Notes: generated from the letters alone by a model not told the origin. A stretch of DNA of 64,000 nucleotides from Salinicola rhizosphaerae (GCF_014652715.1 NZ_BMZI01000006.1:78760-142759), one strand, 5' to 3'. Positions 1-8,610 are shown, counted from the stretch's first letter. Numbers and translations are program-made.

Positions 1-958
1 AGCCGGTCGTCTGGCGCGAGGCCAGCGATTCCTGCGCCTTGCCGGCCTCCTCGAGCTTGAAGCGCTGCGCGATATCGATCTTTACCTTGCCGCTTTCGAG
101 CATGTCGAACAGGTCCAGACACATCTCCTCGAGACGTTCACGGGTATCGGCATAGCCGTTGAGGCTCGGGCGAGTCAGGTAGAGCGAGCCCTTCTGGTTG
201 AGGATACCCACGTTCACACCCTCGACCGCGCCCGACGCGTTACCGAAACTGACCATCAATCCGCGTGGCGCCAGACAGTCGAGCGACGTCGCCCAGGTGT
301 CCTTGCCGACCGAATCGTAGACCACCGGCACCATCGCGCCATCGGTCAACTCGCGGACACGCTCCGCCACGTTCTCCTCGCGATAGTTGATCGTCTCCCA
401 CACGCCGTTGCGCTTGGCGAGCTGCGCTTTCTCCGCCGAGCCAACCGTGCCGATCACTCTGACGTCGAGCGCCTTGGCCCACTGGCTGGCAATGGAGCCG
501 ACGCCGCCCGCCGCGGCATGGAAGAGAATCGTCTCGCCGCCCTCGAGCGGGAACGTCTGGCGCAGCAGATACTGTACCGTCAGCCCCTTGAGCATACCGG
601 CCGCTGCTGTCTCGAACGGAATATCGTCGGGCAGCGCGACGACCTTCTCCGCCGGCAGCACATGAAGCTCCGAGTACGCGCCGAGCGGCCCCTGAGCGTA
701 GGCGACGCGGTCGCCCTCCTTCAGGTAAGAGACGCCCTCGCCGACCGCCTCGACGACACCCGCACCTTCGGTACCCAGGCCCGTGGGCATCGACGGCGCC
801 GGGTATAGTCCGGTGCGGAAGTAGATATCGATGAAGTTGAGGCCGATGGCGTGGTTCTTGACCCGAACCTCGCCCGCCTTGGGGGCAGGCGGCTCGAAGT
901 CGACGGTCTCGAGCACTTCCGGGCCGCCCGTGCGACTCAGTTGAATGCGTTTGGCCAT
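1..958 (-). CDS. qor: NADPH:quinone oxidoreductase, zinc-independent MDR family (3' end cut by window edge)
   Basis: Reads leftward from an ATG at 956-958 and is still open at base 1. About 319 residues are visible, ending ...LASRQTTG; family members usually end a few residues after such a sequence, so probably fewer than ten residues are missing. The N-terminal GroES-like domain carries GLNFIDIYFRTGLYP, and the nucleotide-binding fold has the AAAGGVGSIASQWAK glycine motif. The family transfers one electron from NADPH to quinones in the cytoplasm. No zinc-ligand cysteine pattern is visible, as expected for the QOR branch of the medium-chain dehydrogenases. The unrecognised gene at 1085-1654 lies upstream on the same strand, 126 bp away. 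Confidence 0.93.
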   Translation of the reverse strand, partial: MAKRIQLSRTGGPEVLETVDFEPPAPKAGEVRVKNHAIGLNFIDIYFRTGLYPAPSMPTGLGTEGAGVVEAVGEGVSYLKEGDRVAYAQGPLGAYSELHVLPAEKVVALPDDIPFETAAAGMLKGLTVQYLLRQTFPLEGGETILFHAAAGGVGSIASQWAKALDVRVIGTVGSAEKAQLAKRNGVWETINYREENVAERVRELTDGAMVPVVYDSVGKDTWATSLDCLAPRGLMVSFGNASGAVEGVNVGILNQKGSLYLTRPSLNGYADTRERLEEMCLDLFDMLESGKVKIDIAQRFKLEEAGKAQESLASRQTTG

Positions 959-1084
959 GTCTGAATCCTTATGTCGCTAATCGATGCGATGGTGAACTCA
1001 TCCAAGCCGCAAACGCGCATCGGGTCAAGGAGTTCGACGACCCGATACCGATACGCCCAAGATACGTTGTCGACGAGCGCGCGA

Positions 1085-1654
1085 TCAGACGACCGCGTCA
1101 GGGAAACGTGCAAGCGCTTCGATGAAGCGAGTCTTGTAGGCCTCGAAAGTCTCCGGCTCCTGCTTGAAGGTGCGCACGATGCCCTCGCCGTTGAAGCGCA
1201 CCGCGCTCGGCAGTCGCCCCGCCTTCGGTGTCGGGTGCAGCGGGCCAAGGCCGATACGGACATCCGCTTCGCCTTCGACCCAGCGCTCGATGCCACAGCT
1301 GCGGAAGAACGCTTCTCCTTCGGCGTCATTGGCCATCACGCGCAGCGGCGCTTTGCCCGCGAGCGTGCGGATCAATTCGCGGCTATGACGGGTATCACCA
1401 TCGATCGTCGAGACCAGGCCGACCTCCATGGTCGCCCCATCGACGTCACTCGTGATCAGCGCCAGGCACTGGACGTGACGTTCGTCATCGGTCAGTGCGA
1501 ACAGTCGGGCGGCCTCCTGCTCGAACAGCACGCCCAGCGTGCCGGCAAAGGTCACGAGCGGCGCGAGCCCCGCGTCTTGCCCATAGACATTGGCACAGAG
1601 CTTGGCGAGGCACGCTTCGCGCGTTTCGGGGTTCTTGACGTGGACGACTTTCAT
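1085..1654 (-). CDS. Conserved-looking protein of unknown function (189 aa)
   Basis: I do not recognise this family. The ATG at 1652-1654 is preceded by a GGAGA ribosome-binding site at 5 nt spacing, so I prefer it to the upstream in-frame ATG at 1726. The product begins MKVVHVKNPETREACLAKL and appears soluble and mixed alpha/beta, without signal peptide or membrane segment. Its C-terminal part contains a hydrophobic-acidic stretch (WVEGEADVRIGLGPLHP) followed by a basic region. Codon use resembles its neighbours. It is transcribed toward qor and divergently from the phosphodiesterase gene. A GNAT-like fold is possible but not shown. Confidence 0.7.
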   Translation of the reverse strand: MKVVHVKNPETREACLAKLCANVYGQDAGLAPLVTFAGTLGVLFEQEAARLFALTDDERHVQCLALITSDVDGATMEVGLVSTIDGDTRHSRELIRTLAGKAPLRVMANDAEGEAFFRSCGIERWVEGEADVRIGLGPLHPTPKAGRLPSAVRFNGEGIVRTFKQEPETFEAYKTRFIEALARFPDAVV

Positions 1655-2018
1655 CGGCTCTCCGGCGCGGTCGAAAAAACGTGCAGAGCGTACCATAAAC
1701 GCCCTCTGACATTTCGGCACGATCAATCATCCCCCGCCATCGCGACCAATGGCCCCCTCGCAGTGGCGTCATCGTTTCGACACCGCTTGCCGGTACGCTG
1801 GTCCCGAACTTCACCATTTGCCGAACGGACCCCGTTGTCGCCGGGCCAGGCACGAGGCAAGGTCCATTCGATGAAATGGCTTACAAGAAATGACGCCGCA
1901 AGCGCTGGCGTCTTGCCGATGGTCAACGCAAACTACGTTGATTCACCGCAAGGGCGAAACCCGCGTCGCAGCCGAACCGGCACTGGCGCTGCGCCTGCCA
2001 TCTGGAGATCTTCGACGC
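1655..2018. other. Divergent intergenic region without a visible gene
   Basis: These 364 bp separate the leftward unknown gene from the rightward phosphodiesterase gene. Short frames exist on both strands, but none has a convincing ribosome-binding site or a recognisable product. Promoters for both flanking genes are expected here; I cannot point to clear -35/-10 pairs. Confidence 0.5.
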
Positions 2019-2861
2019 ATGACGCAAGGCCCGACCTCGCAGCCCGAGACCAGCGACAACGCCGCACCTCGCCGTGACAACAGCGCCGACCCTCGCTGTG
2101 ACAGTAGCGCCCCCCCTCGCTATATCGCGCATCGCGGCCTCTCGGCCCGTGCTCCGGAAAACACCCTCGCGGCGGTGCAGGCGGCTCACGATGCCGGCTG
2201 CGAATGGGTGGAACTCGATGTGCAGCTACTGGGCGATGGCACGCCAGTCATCTGGCACGATGCCGGGATCAAACGCTGCTCCGACGGTCGCGGCAAGCTC
2301 TTCAAGCTAGACGCCGCCAGCGCCGCGACGCTTGATGTCGGCAGCTGGTTCGGCGACCAGTACCGGGGGGAGCGTATGGCGACACTGGAGGCGATGCTCA
2401 CCTTGATCCAGCGACTCGGCATGGGGCTGAATCTCGAGCTCAAGGTGAGCCGTGGCCGCAATGCGATCGAGCTGGTAAAGGCGGCCCTGCCGCCAACGCT
2501 GGAAGCCCTGCCCCCCGAGCGACTGATCGTCTCCTCCTTCGATCGCCACGCGCTGACGGCGGCGCGGGCGCTCGAATCCGACCCCGAACGACTGCGTCTG
2601 GGCGTCCTCGACGACAAGGCGCCCAAGCGCTGGTGGCAAGAGACCGAGCGCCTCTCCGCCTACAGCCTGCATCTCGACTGGCGCAAGCTGAAGATCAAGC
2701 GGGCGCGCGAGATCGCCGATGAGTCGATCAAACTGTTCTGCTATACCGCGAACGACCCGGTCACGTTCGAGAAGCTGTGGGACTGGGGCGTGGACGGCGT
2801 GATCAGTGACGATCCGACGCGCTTCGTGATGCACGCCGCGGAACAGCGCTCGCGCGCGTGA
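2019..2861 (+). CDS. ugpQ: Glycerophosphodiester phosphodiesterase, cytoplasmic UgpQ type
   Basis: Hydrolyses glycerophosphodiesters to glycerol-3-phosphate and an alcohol. The 280-residue product has the GDPD signature IAHRGLSARAPENT near residue 35, followed by ELDVQLLGDGTPVIWHD, which supplies the metal-binding Glu/Asp and the second catalytic His. No signal peptide is seen, which fits the cytoplasmic form. The frame is open to 1890, but the ATG at 2019 has a GGAG about 10 nt upstream and gives a family-typical length. Its first 33 residues are low-complexity (SDNAAPRRDNSADPR...), so a slightly later start cannot be excluded. Confidence 0.92.
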   Translation: MTQGPTSQPETSDNAAPRRDNSADPRCDSSAPPRYIAHRGLSARAPENTLAAVQAAHDAGCEWVELDVQLLGDGTPVIWHDAGIKRCSDGRGKLFKLDAASAATLDVGSWFGDQYRGERMATLEAMLTLIQRLGMGLNLELKVSRGRNAIELVKAALPPTLEALPPERLIVSSFDRHALTAARALESDPERLRLGVLDDKAPKRWWQETERLSAYSLHLDWRKLKIKRAREIADESIKLFCYTANDPVTFEKLWDWGVDGVISDDPTRFVMHAAEQRSRA

Positions 2862-3035
2862 GGTGTAAGACGTAAGGCGTGGAAAAGGAGACAGCGCCAT
2901 CCAGCGGCGGCCTGAGCCGGCTGGTAACCAGGCCGGCTGACAAATAGCGCCCATTAGCCGCGTTATTTACTGCCTTTGGCCGGCGCGCCTCGCGCGTAAC
3001 ATGGCGCCACGCCTTCTTTCGGTTGCGAGCCGCCA

Positions 3036-3854
3036 ATGAATCCCTCCACTCTCATCGGCATCGTTGCCAGCGCACTGCTGCTGGCGACCGTCGTGCTGTT
3101 CACCGCGCAGGCTCCCAGCAGTTTCTTCAACCTGCCGGGGCTCGCCATCGTGGTGACCGGCACGCTCGCCGCCAGTTTCATCAGCTACCCGCTGCGCGAG
3201 ATGAAACGTCTCTGCGGCCAGATTGCCGTGGTCTTCCGCCGCGAAGCGCATGAGCGCGAACTGGATAACGACCTGCAGCAGCTGATCGACATGTCGCGCC
3301 ACTGGAGCCGGGGCAACATCCGCGCCATCGAGGACGCACTGCAGAACGTGACCAACCCGTTCCTGCGCACCGGCATGCAGATGGTGATCGCCAATACCCG
3401 CGAAGAGGAAATCCGCGAGATGCTGCGCTGGCGCATGGTGCGCGTGAAGGCGCGCGAGCGGATCGAAGCGCAGATTCTGCGCACCATGGCAGTCTATGCA
3501 CCGGCGTTCGGCATGCTCGGCACGCTGGTCGGCCTGATCAATATGCTCGAGGTGATCCAGGCGGGCGATCTCGCCGTGATCGGCCCGCGCCTGGCGGTCG
3601 CCTTGATGTCGACTTTCTACGGCATTCTGCTGGCCAATCTGGTATTCAAGCCGATCGCGGTGAAACTGGAGCGTCGCACCGAAGCGCGATTGATGGCGAT
3701 GGCACTCATCCTCGAGGGCGTGACGATGGTCAGCAAGCGTCGCCTCCCCGCATTCATCGAAGAAGCACTCAACACCTATCGCATCGAACATCGCGACGAG
3801 ATGCGCGACGCAGCGCCATCCACCTCGAATCAGACGGCGACGGAACTCCAGTGA
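3036..3854 (+). CDS. motA: MotA/PomA-type flagellar stator subunit
   Basis: Forms, with the MotB-like product of the next gene, an inner-membrane ion channel that powers flagellar rotation. The 272-residue protein has the four-helix layout of the family: two N-terminal hydrophobic segments, a cytoplasmic charged loop (~residues 60-145), and a C-terminal pair with PAFGMLGTLVGLINML and ALMSTFYGILLANL. These motifs resemble PomA/MotP stators more than E. coli MotA. The stop overlaps the GTG start of the motB-like gene, so the two are translationally coupled. No other flagellar gene lies nearby. Whether it couples to H+ or Na+ cannot be read from the sequence. Confidence 0.9.
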   Translation: MNPSTLIGIVASALLLATVVLFTAQAPSSFFNLPGLAIVVTGTLAASFISYPLREMKRLCGQIAVVFRREAHERELDNDLQQLIDMSRHWSRGNIRAIEDALQNVTNPFLRTGMQMVIANTREEEIREMLRWRMVRVKARERIEAQILRTMAVYAPAFGMLGTLVGLINMLEVIQAGDLAVIGPRLAVALMSTFYGILLANLVFKPIAVKLERRTEARLMAMALILEGVTMVSKRRLPAFIEEALNTYRIEHRDEMRDAAPSTSNQTATELQ

Positions 3855-4729
3855 GCGCGATGGCCGCCGGTGGCGAGGGTCCCTTTGCCGATCTTTTGTT
3901 CGACGAGGGGCCTTTCGATACGACGCGCGACGGCGAGAGCGATTCGTGGCTGATGAGTTATCTCGACATGCTCATGCTGCTGATCACTTTCTTCGTGCTG
4001 ATGCTGGCGCTGTATGGTGGTCAGTTGATGGATCGCAGCGATCCGGCAGCGGCCTCGACCACCGCCCTGCCCGTCATCACCTCGGCCATCGTCGCCCCGA
4101 AGCCGACGACACCCGCGATAGAGACGTTCGGCGAGTTCTACCGTCCTCCGCGTCAGCTCCGACCGGCGCCGCCGGCCCTCAGTGTCGGCTTCTACGACCC
4201 GCAGCACGCCAGGCAATCAGCGACCGAGCCGGTCACACCAGCGCCTCGCCTGCCAGCGCTGGCTTTCAACGTGCCGCTGTTCGCGCTGCCCAAGCCAGCA
4301 CCGGCAGCTCCGCCTCCCCCGCAGATCGATGGCGTCGAGGTGACGGCCATCCCGCATGGCTACAACCTGCGTATCCAGGATCATCTGCTGTTCGATTCCA
4401 GCGCCGTGGCGCTGACCGATCGGGGCCGCGCCCTGATTTCGCGCCTGATCCCGACGCTGGAAGGCTTCGACGGTACGATCTCGGTCGAGGGCCATACCGA
4501 CAGCGTGCCGATCTCGACCGCCCGATTTGCCTCCAACTGGGAGCTTTCCGCGGCGCGAGCGTCTGCCGTGGTGCGCGTGCTGCGACTGGCGGGAATCGAC
4601 GGTGACCGGCTACGGGCCATTGGCTATGCCTCCACCCACCCGCTCGCCGATAACGACACGCCCGCCGGTCGCGCCAGCAACCGACGCGTCGAACTGGTGC
4701 TGCAGGAGTCCGGCACCGGCGAGCGCTGA
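3851..4729 (+). CDS. motB: MotB/PomB-type stator subunit with OmpA-like peptidoglycan-binding domain
   Basis: Anchors the stator to peptidoglycan and supplies the channel acid. A single transmembrane helix follows an acidic N-terminus, with the essential Asp at about residue 39 (SWLMSYLDMLMLLITFFVLM). A proline/alanine-rich linker leads to a C-terminal OmpA domain (VEGHTDSVPIS, NWELSAARA, NRRVELVL). The GTG at 3851 overlaps the motA stop; an ATG at 3860 is an alternative start. At 292 residues it is close to the usual family length. Confidence 0.9.
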   Translation: MSAMAAGGEGPFADLLFDEGPFDTTRDGESDSWLMSYLDMLMLLITFFVLMLALYGGQLMDRSDPAAASTTALPVITSAIVAPKPTTPAIETFGEFYRPPRQLRPAPPALSVGFYDPQHARQSATEPVTPAPRLPALAFNVPLFALPKPAPAAPPPPQIDGVEVTAIPHGYNLRIQDHLLFDSSAVALTDRGRALISRLIPTLEGFDGTISVEGHTDSVPISTARFASNWELSAARASAVVRVLRLAGIDGDRLRAIGYASTHPLADNDTPAGRASNRRVELVLQESGTGER

Positions 4730-4807
4730 CACGCCCGCCGCCGGCGTTCCCTTAGGCAATCGAAACTGCGACAATCCCGCGCGTCGAGAGACGTGTGTCC
4801 GGAGAAT

Positions 4808-4937
4808 GCTGAATAAATCGTCGAGCGGTAAAAAGCGCAAGGCGCACGCAGCGCAGAAGCCGGAGCCTATGGGGTATAGGTGAGGACTGCGAGCAGCGCG
4901 CAACACAGCGATTTGACCGCGCAGACATTTAGACAGC
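4808..4937. repeat. Palindromic intergenic repeat element (~130 bp), copy 1
   Basis: Imperfect terminal inverted repeats bound the element: GCTGAATAAATC on the left and GACATTTAGACAGC on the right, whose reverse complement is GCTGTCTAAATGTC. A central 5-bp stem (CCTAT 4866-4870 with ATAGG 4876-4880) surrounds the loop GGGGT. The core 4861-4886 aligns with 52540-52565 in a second element. It has no coding capacity and behaves like an ERIC-type mobile or structured intergenic repeat. Its right end touches the start of the cobalamin riboswitch. Confidence 0.7.
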
Positions 4938-5175
4938 GTTTTCCTCGGGAATCGGGTGAAAACCCCGAACTGCCCCCGCAACGGTAATCGCCTCAGGAAG
5001 TTGGCATTTCCTTCGATACCACCCGGATGCGCCATCAGGCCATCCAGCCACTGTGATCCACCGGACATCGATTCGAGAGAATCTGCGTCAAGGGAACGTT
5101 CGGCATCATGGGAAGGCGTGCGTATCGGATGACGCCCCAGTCATCATGCGAGAGTCCGGAGACCGGCACGTCTCT
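4936..5175 (+). promoter_or_regulatory. Cobalamin (AdoCbl) riboswitch
   Basis: The conserved cobalamin-aptamer blocks occur in order: CGGGAATCGGGTGAAAACCCC (4945-4965), then AACTGCCCCCGCAACGGTAA (4968-4987), CCACTG (5048-5053), GGGAAGGCG (5110-5118) and the B12 box AGTCCGGAGACCGGC (5153-5167). It lies about 200 nt upstream of btuB, where this riboswitch normally represses translation or transcription when adenosylcobalamin is abundant. The 200-nt stretch between the B12 box and btuB would hold the expression platform; it is GC-rich and I could not assign one regulatory hairpin. Confidence 0.93.
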
Positions 5176-5373
5176 CCGTCAGGCGTCTTTGGCGCCACCA
5201 CTGGGTGATGCGGAGGGCTCATCCAGCGATGCGTGCCTGTCGGCGACGTTCCTTCCGGGACGCGTTCGCGGGGGCGCGTCGCCGCTGTCCTCCCCATTGC
5301 GTTACGGCTTTCGCCGAGCGTCGCCAGCCTGATAAGCCGGCAGGCGACGTGCTGACACGCACAGGGATCAAAC

Positions 5374-7263
5374 ATGAACTATCAGAAACGCGCCATCGCC
5401 GCCGGCGTCGCGATGGCCGCGGCCGTCGTCGCACTACCCGCTCAGGCACAGTCGGCATTCCAGCCGGCACCGTCTGCTCGCGGGCTGGATGATATCCAGG
5501 TCACCGCCAATCGCCTGCCGCAGTCTCAGACCGACGTGCTTGCCAGCACCACCATCATCGACCGCGACGAGATCGAGCGCAGCCAGGCTGACAGCGTGAT
5601 CGATCTGCTGCAGAATCGCGCCGGCATCGAGCTCACCCAGAGCGGCTCGCCCGGTACGACCTCTAGTCTCTTCCTGCGCGGCTCGGAATCCGACCATACG
5701 CTCGTGCTGGTCGACGGCGTGCGCATCAACTCGGCCACCAGTGGCGGTGCCAGCCTCGAGTTCCTCCCGGTCGAGGCGATCGAGCGCATCGAGATCGTGC
5801 GCGGCCCTCGCGCTGCCGCCTACGGCGCCGACGCCATCGGCGGCGTGATTCAGATATTCACCCGCCGCGGTGGGCAAGGCACCCACGCCGCGCTCGACCT
5901 GCGTGTCGGCGAAGACAGCACGACCAAACAGAATCTGTTCGTCACCACGGGCGATACCGACACGCGCCTCAATGCCAGCCTGTTTCATCGCGACGGCGAC
6001 GGCTTCAATGCCACCACCGCCGATAACAGCGGCGAGCGGGACGGCTTCGAGCGCAGCGGCGGTCAGATCGGACTGTCGCACCGCTTCACGGACCGCGTCA
6101 GCGGCGACTTCCAGGCGCTGCGCCAAAATATCGATACCGAATACGACAACTGTTACCCGGTCAATGCCCTGACGCCCGTCAACGACTGTCGCACCAAGGG
6201 CTACCTGCAGACCTTCGGTGGCAAAGTGGATGTCGCGCTGGACAGCGATTGGCAGATGGCCATCACGGCCGGTCACTTCGACGAGCAGCGCGAGGAGCGT
6301 TACGCCGGCGATCGCTACAGCACCACCGAATCGCACCGCAACGAGCTCGGCATCCAGCACAATTTCACCCGGGACAACGGCGTGGATACGCTGGGCGTGG
6401 ACTACCGCCAGGAGAGCCTCGACTTCGACTCCGCCAGCCCCTATGCCGGCGATTATGCCAAGGACAGCCGCGAGAACTACGGAATCTACGGCATGATGCA
6501 GCGCCAGTACGGCGCGCATGAATTGACGGGCGCACTGCGCTACGACGACGACTCCCGATTCGGCGACGAAACCACGGGCAGCGTCGGTTACGCCTACCAT
6601 CTGACGACCTATCAACGGTTGGGCGCGAGTTTTGGTACGGCCTTCAAGGCACCCAACCTCATCGACCTCTACGGTCCCTACGGCAACAACCCGGACCTCG
6701 ATGCCGAGACGTCGAAGAACGTCGAGCTGTTCTGGTCATTCGATCGCGACGCCTGGAGCGCTCGCGTGTCGGCGTTCGAGAACCGAATCGATGACCTGAT
6801 CGCCTACGACAGCGTGACCTATCTGCCCTACAACGTCGACGAAGCCAGAATTCGGGGGGTGGAGTTAAGCGGTGGCTGGCAGGGCGAGCGCCTCAGCACG
6901 CGGCTCGCCATCACCTTCCAGGACCCGGAAGTTCGCCAGTGGTCGGACGATTACGCTGGCGTCGAGAAAGGTGACCGACTGCTGCAGCGTGCCAACCGCT
7001 TCGCGCGCTGGGATGTCGACTACCGCATCCTGCCGGTCTGGAGCGTCGGCACGACGCTGAGCGCCAGCGGCGATCGCACCGCCTATGGCGGCGACACGAC
7101 CGCCGGTTACGGTGTCGTCGATCTGAGAACCGCCTGGCAGGTCACCTCGGAAGTCGAACTGTCCGCGAAGCTGGAGAATGCCTTCGACAAGGACTACGCA
7201 CTGGTCGACGGCTACAACACGCAGGACCGCTACGTCGAAGCTGGCGTCAAACTCAGCTTCTGA
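5374..7263 (+). CDS. btuB: TonB-dependent vitamin B12 receptor
   Basis: Outer-membrane receptor that imports cobalamin with energy from TonB. The 629-residue protein has a signal peptide ending at AQA, a TonB box-like DDIQVTAN near residue 38, and a plug domain with VIDLLQNRAGIELTQSG, SSLFLRGSESDHTLVLVDG and AYGADAIGGVIQIFTRRG. A 22-strand-type barrel follows and ends in the aromatic residue Phe, as outer-membrane barrels usually do (VEAGVKLSF). The upstream cobalamin riboswitch supports B12 rather than siderophore transport. Confidence 0.95.
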   Translation: MNYQKRAIAAGVAMAAAVVALPAQAQSAFQPAPSARGLDDIQVTANRLPQSQTDVLASTTIIDRDEIERSQADSVIDLLQNRAGIELTQSGSPGTTSSLFLRGSESDHTLVLVDGVRINSATSGGASLEFLPVEAIERIEIVRGPRAAAYGADAIGGVIQIFTRRGGQGTHAALDLRVGEDSTTKQNLFVTTGDTDTRLNASLFHRDGDGFNATTADNSGERDGFERSGGQIGLSHRFTDRVSGDFQALRQNIDTEYDNCYPVNALTPVNDCRTKGYLQTFGGKVDVALDSDWQMAITAGHFDEQREERYAGDRYSTTESHRNELGIQHNFTRDNGVDTLGVDYRQESLDFDSASPYAGDYAKDSRENYGIYGMMQRQYGAHELTGALRYDDDSRFGDETTGSVGYAYHLTTYQRLGASFGTAFKAPNLIDLYGPYGNNPDLDAETSKNVELFWSFDRDAWSARVSAFENRIDDLIAYDSVTYLPYNVDEARIRGVELSGGWQGERLSTRLAITFQDPEVRQWSDDYAGVEKGDRLLQRANRFARWDVDYRILPVWSVGTTLSASGDRTAYGGDTTAGYGVVDLRTAWQVTSEVELSAKLENAFDKDYALVDGYNTQDRYVEAGVKLSF

Positions 7264-7305
7264 TTCACCTCGCGATATTCACCGATGGGCTCCCAGCCCG
7301 GTGGC

Positions 7306-7331
7306 AGCGGCGCCGACCCGGCGCCGCTTTA
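7306..7331 (+). terminator. Terminator-like hairpin after btuB
   Basis: A perfect 9-bp GC-rich stem (AGCGGCGCC with GGCGCCGCT) has a 5-nt loop and a short T run. It lies 42 bp after the btuB stop. Confidence 0.6.
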
Positions 7332-7381
7332 CTGATGCCGTCTCTCCTCGCCACTTTCTGCTCCCCCCTCTCCTTTCACCA

Positions 7382-7486
7382 CTCTTGGCTCTTGGCTCTT
7401 GGCTCTTGGCTCTTGGCTCTTGGCTCTTGGCTCTTGGCTCTTGGCTCATAGCTCGTAGCTCATAGCTCGTAGCTCGTAGCTCGTAG
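7382..7486. repeat. Heptamer tandem repeat array, 15 units
   Basis: Nine perfect copies of CTCTTGG are followed by six of CTCRTAG, all in the same 7-bp phase and without interruption. The array lies between btuB and the radical SAM gene and ends 8 bp before a LexA box. Similar arrays with different heptamers occur at 18270, 46976 and 49387. Confidence 0.95.
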
Positions 7487-7494
7487 CTCTGATA

Positions 7495-7510
7495 CTGTAC
7501 ATACAAACAG
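7495..7510 (+). promoter_or_regulatory. LexA (SOS) box
   Basis: CTGTACATACAAACAG fits the gammaproteobacterial LexA consensus CTGT-N8-ACAG exactly at the eight fixed positions and is AT-rich in between. It is 20 bp upstream of the ATG at 7531, a position where LexA would block transcription. Confidence 0.8.
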
Positions 7511-7530
7511 TATCCACAGGAGTCGCGGAT

Positions 7531-8610
7531 ATGACGCCTCCCCATCGCTCTTCCGCCCCCATGAAAGGCCGCGGCGCGACCTACAATCCCGATAACCGCT
7601 TCCAGCCGACATACAGCACCGTGGAAGACGATGGCTGGTGGCAAGAGGCAACACCACCCTCTCGTGTCGCCACCCAGGTGCAGATCGAAACGCCGCGCAC
7701 GGCGCTTTCCTGGAACCAGTCGCCGGATCTCGGATTCGACCGCTCGTTGAACCCCTATCGTGGCTGCGAACATGGCTGCATATACTGCTACGCCCGTCCC
7801 AGCCACGCCTACTGGGATCTCTCTCCCGGCATCGATTTCGAGACACGGCTGATCGCCAAGAGCGGCATGGCGGATCGACTGCGCGAGGAATTCTGCAAGC
7901 CTGGCTACGTCTGCCGACCGATCAACCTGTCCGGTAATACCGACTGCTATCAGCCGATCGAGGCGCAGTATGGCAAGACACGTGAGCTGCTCGGGACGCT
8001 GCTCGACTGCCGCCATCCGGTCACGCTGGTGACCAAGAGCGCCTTGATCCTGCGTGATCGCGAGCTGCTGGCGGCCATGGCCAAAGAGCGCCTGGTGCGT
8101 GTCTTCGTCAGCGTGACCACCCTCGATAACGAGTTGAAACGCACGCTCGAACCGCGAACGGCCTCGCCGAGTGCCCGGCTCAATGTCATTCGCGAACTGA
8201 GCGCCGCCGGCGTTCCCGTCGGCGTGCTGGTGGCGCCGGTCATCCCCGCGATCAACGACCATGAGATCGAAGGGATTCTCACGCGCGCGGCCGAGGCCGG
8301 CGCCGCCAGCGCCACCTGGACACTGCTGCGACTGCCCCGAGAGGTGGCACCGCTGTTCGAAGCCTGGCTGGAGGCTCACTACCCCGAGCGCGCCGGTAAG
8401 GTGATGAGCCTGATCCGGCAATCTCGCGACGGCCGAGCGAACGACAGCAGATTCGGCCACCGCATGCGCGGCGAAGGCCTGTTCGTCGAGATGATCGGCC
8501 AACGCTTTCGCAACGCCGCTCGGCGTTATGGGCTGGAGCGTCGCCCGGAGGCCGGGCTCGATGTCACGCGGTTTCAGCCGCCGCACCGCCAGCAGGACCT
8601 GTTCTTCTAG
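7531..8610 (+). CDS. PA0069-family radical SAM protein (SplB-like)
   Basis: A 359-residue protein with the radical-SAM cluster cysteines C79-x3-C83-x2-C86 (RGCEHGCIYCYARPSH) and further family motifs (NLSGNTDCYQPIE, VTKSALILRD). The family is distantly related to spore photoproduct lyase and its reaction is unknown. The start has an AGGAG 8-9 nt upstream. The LexA box just before the gene suggests induction by DNA damage; from memory, the Pseudomonas homologue PA0069 is also LexA-controlled. It is probably monocistronic. Confidence 0.9.
   Translation: MTPPHRSSAPMKGRGATYNPDNRFQPTYSTVEDDGWWQEATPPSRVATQVQIETPRTALSWNQSPDLGFDRSLNPYRGCEHGCIYCYARPSHAYWDLSPGIDFETRLIAKSGMADRLREEFCKPGYVCRPINLSGNTDCYQPIEAQYGKTRELLGTLLDCRHPVTLVTKSALILRDRELLAAMAKERLVRVFVSVTTLDNELKRTLEPRTASPSARLNVIRELSAAGVPVGVLVAPVIPAINDHEIEGILTRAAEAGAASATWTLLRLPREVAPLFEAWLEAHYPERAGKVMSLIRQSRDGRANDSRFGHRMRGEGLFVEMIGQRFRNAARRYGLERRPEAGLDVTRFQPPHRQQDLFF

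Noticed and set aside
7382..7486. Possible iteron-type origin
   Set aside because: No rep gene or DnaA boxes are present, and similar arrays occur at several unrelated sites.
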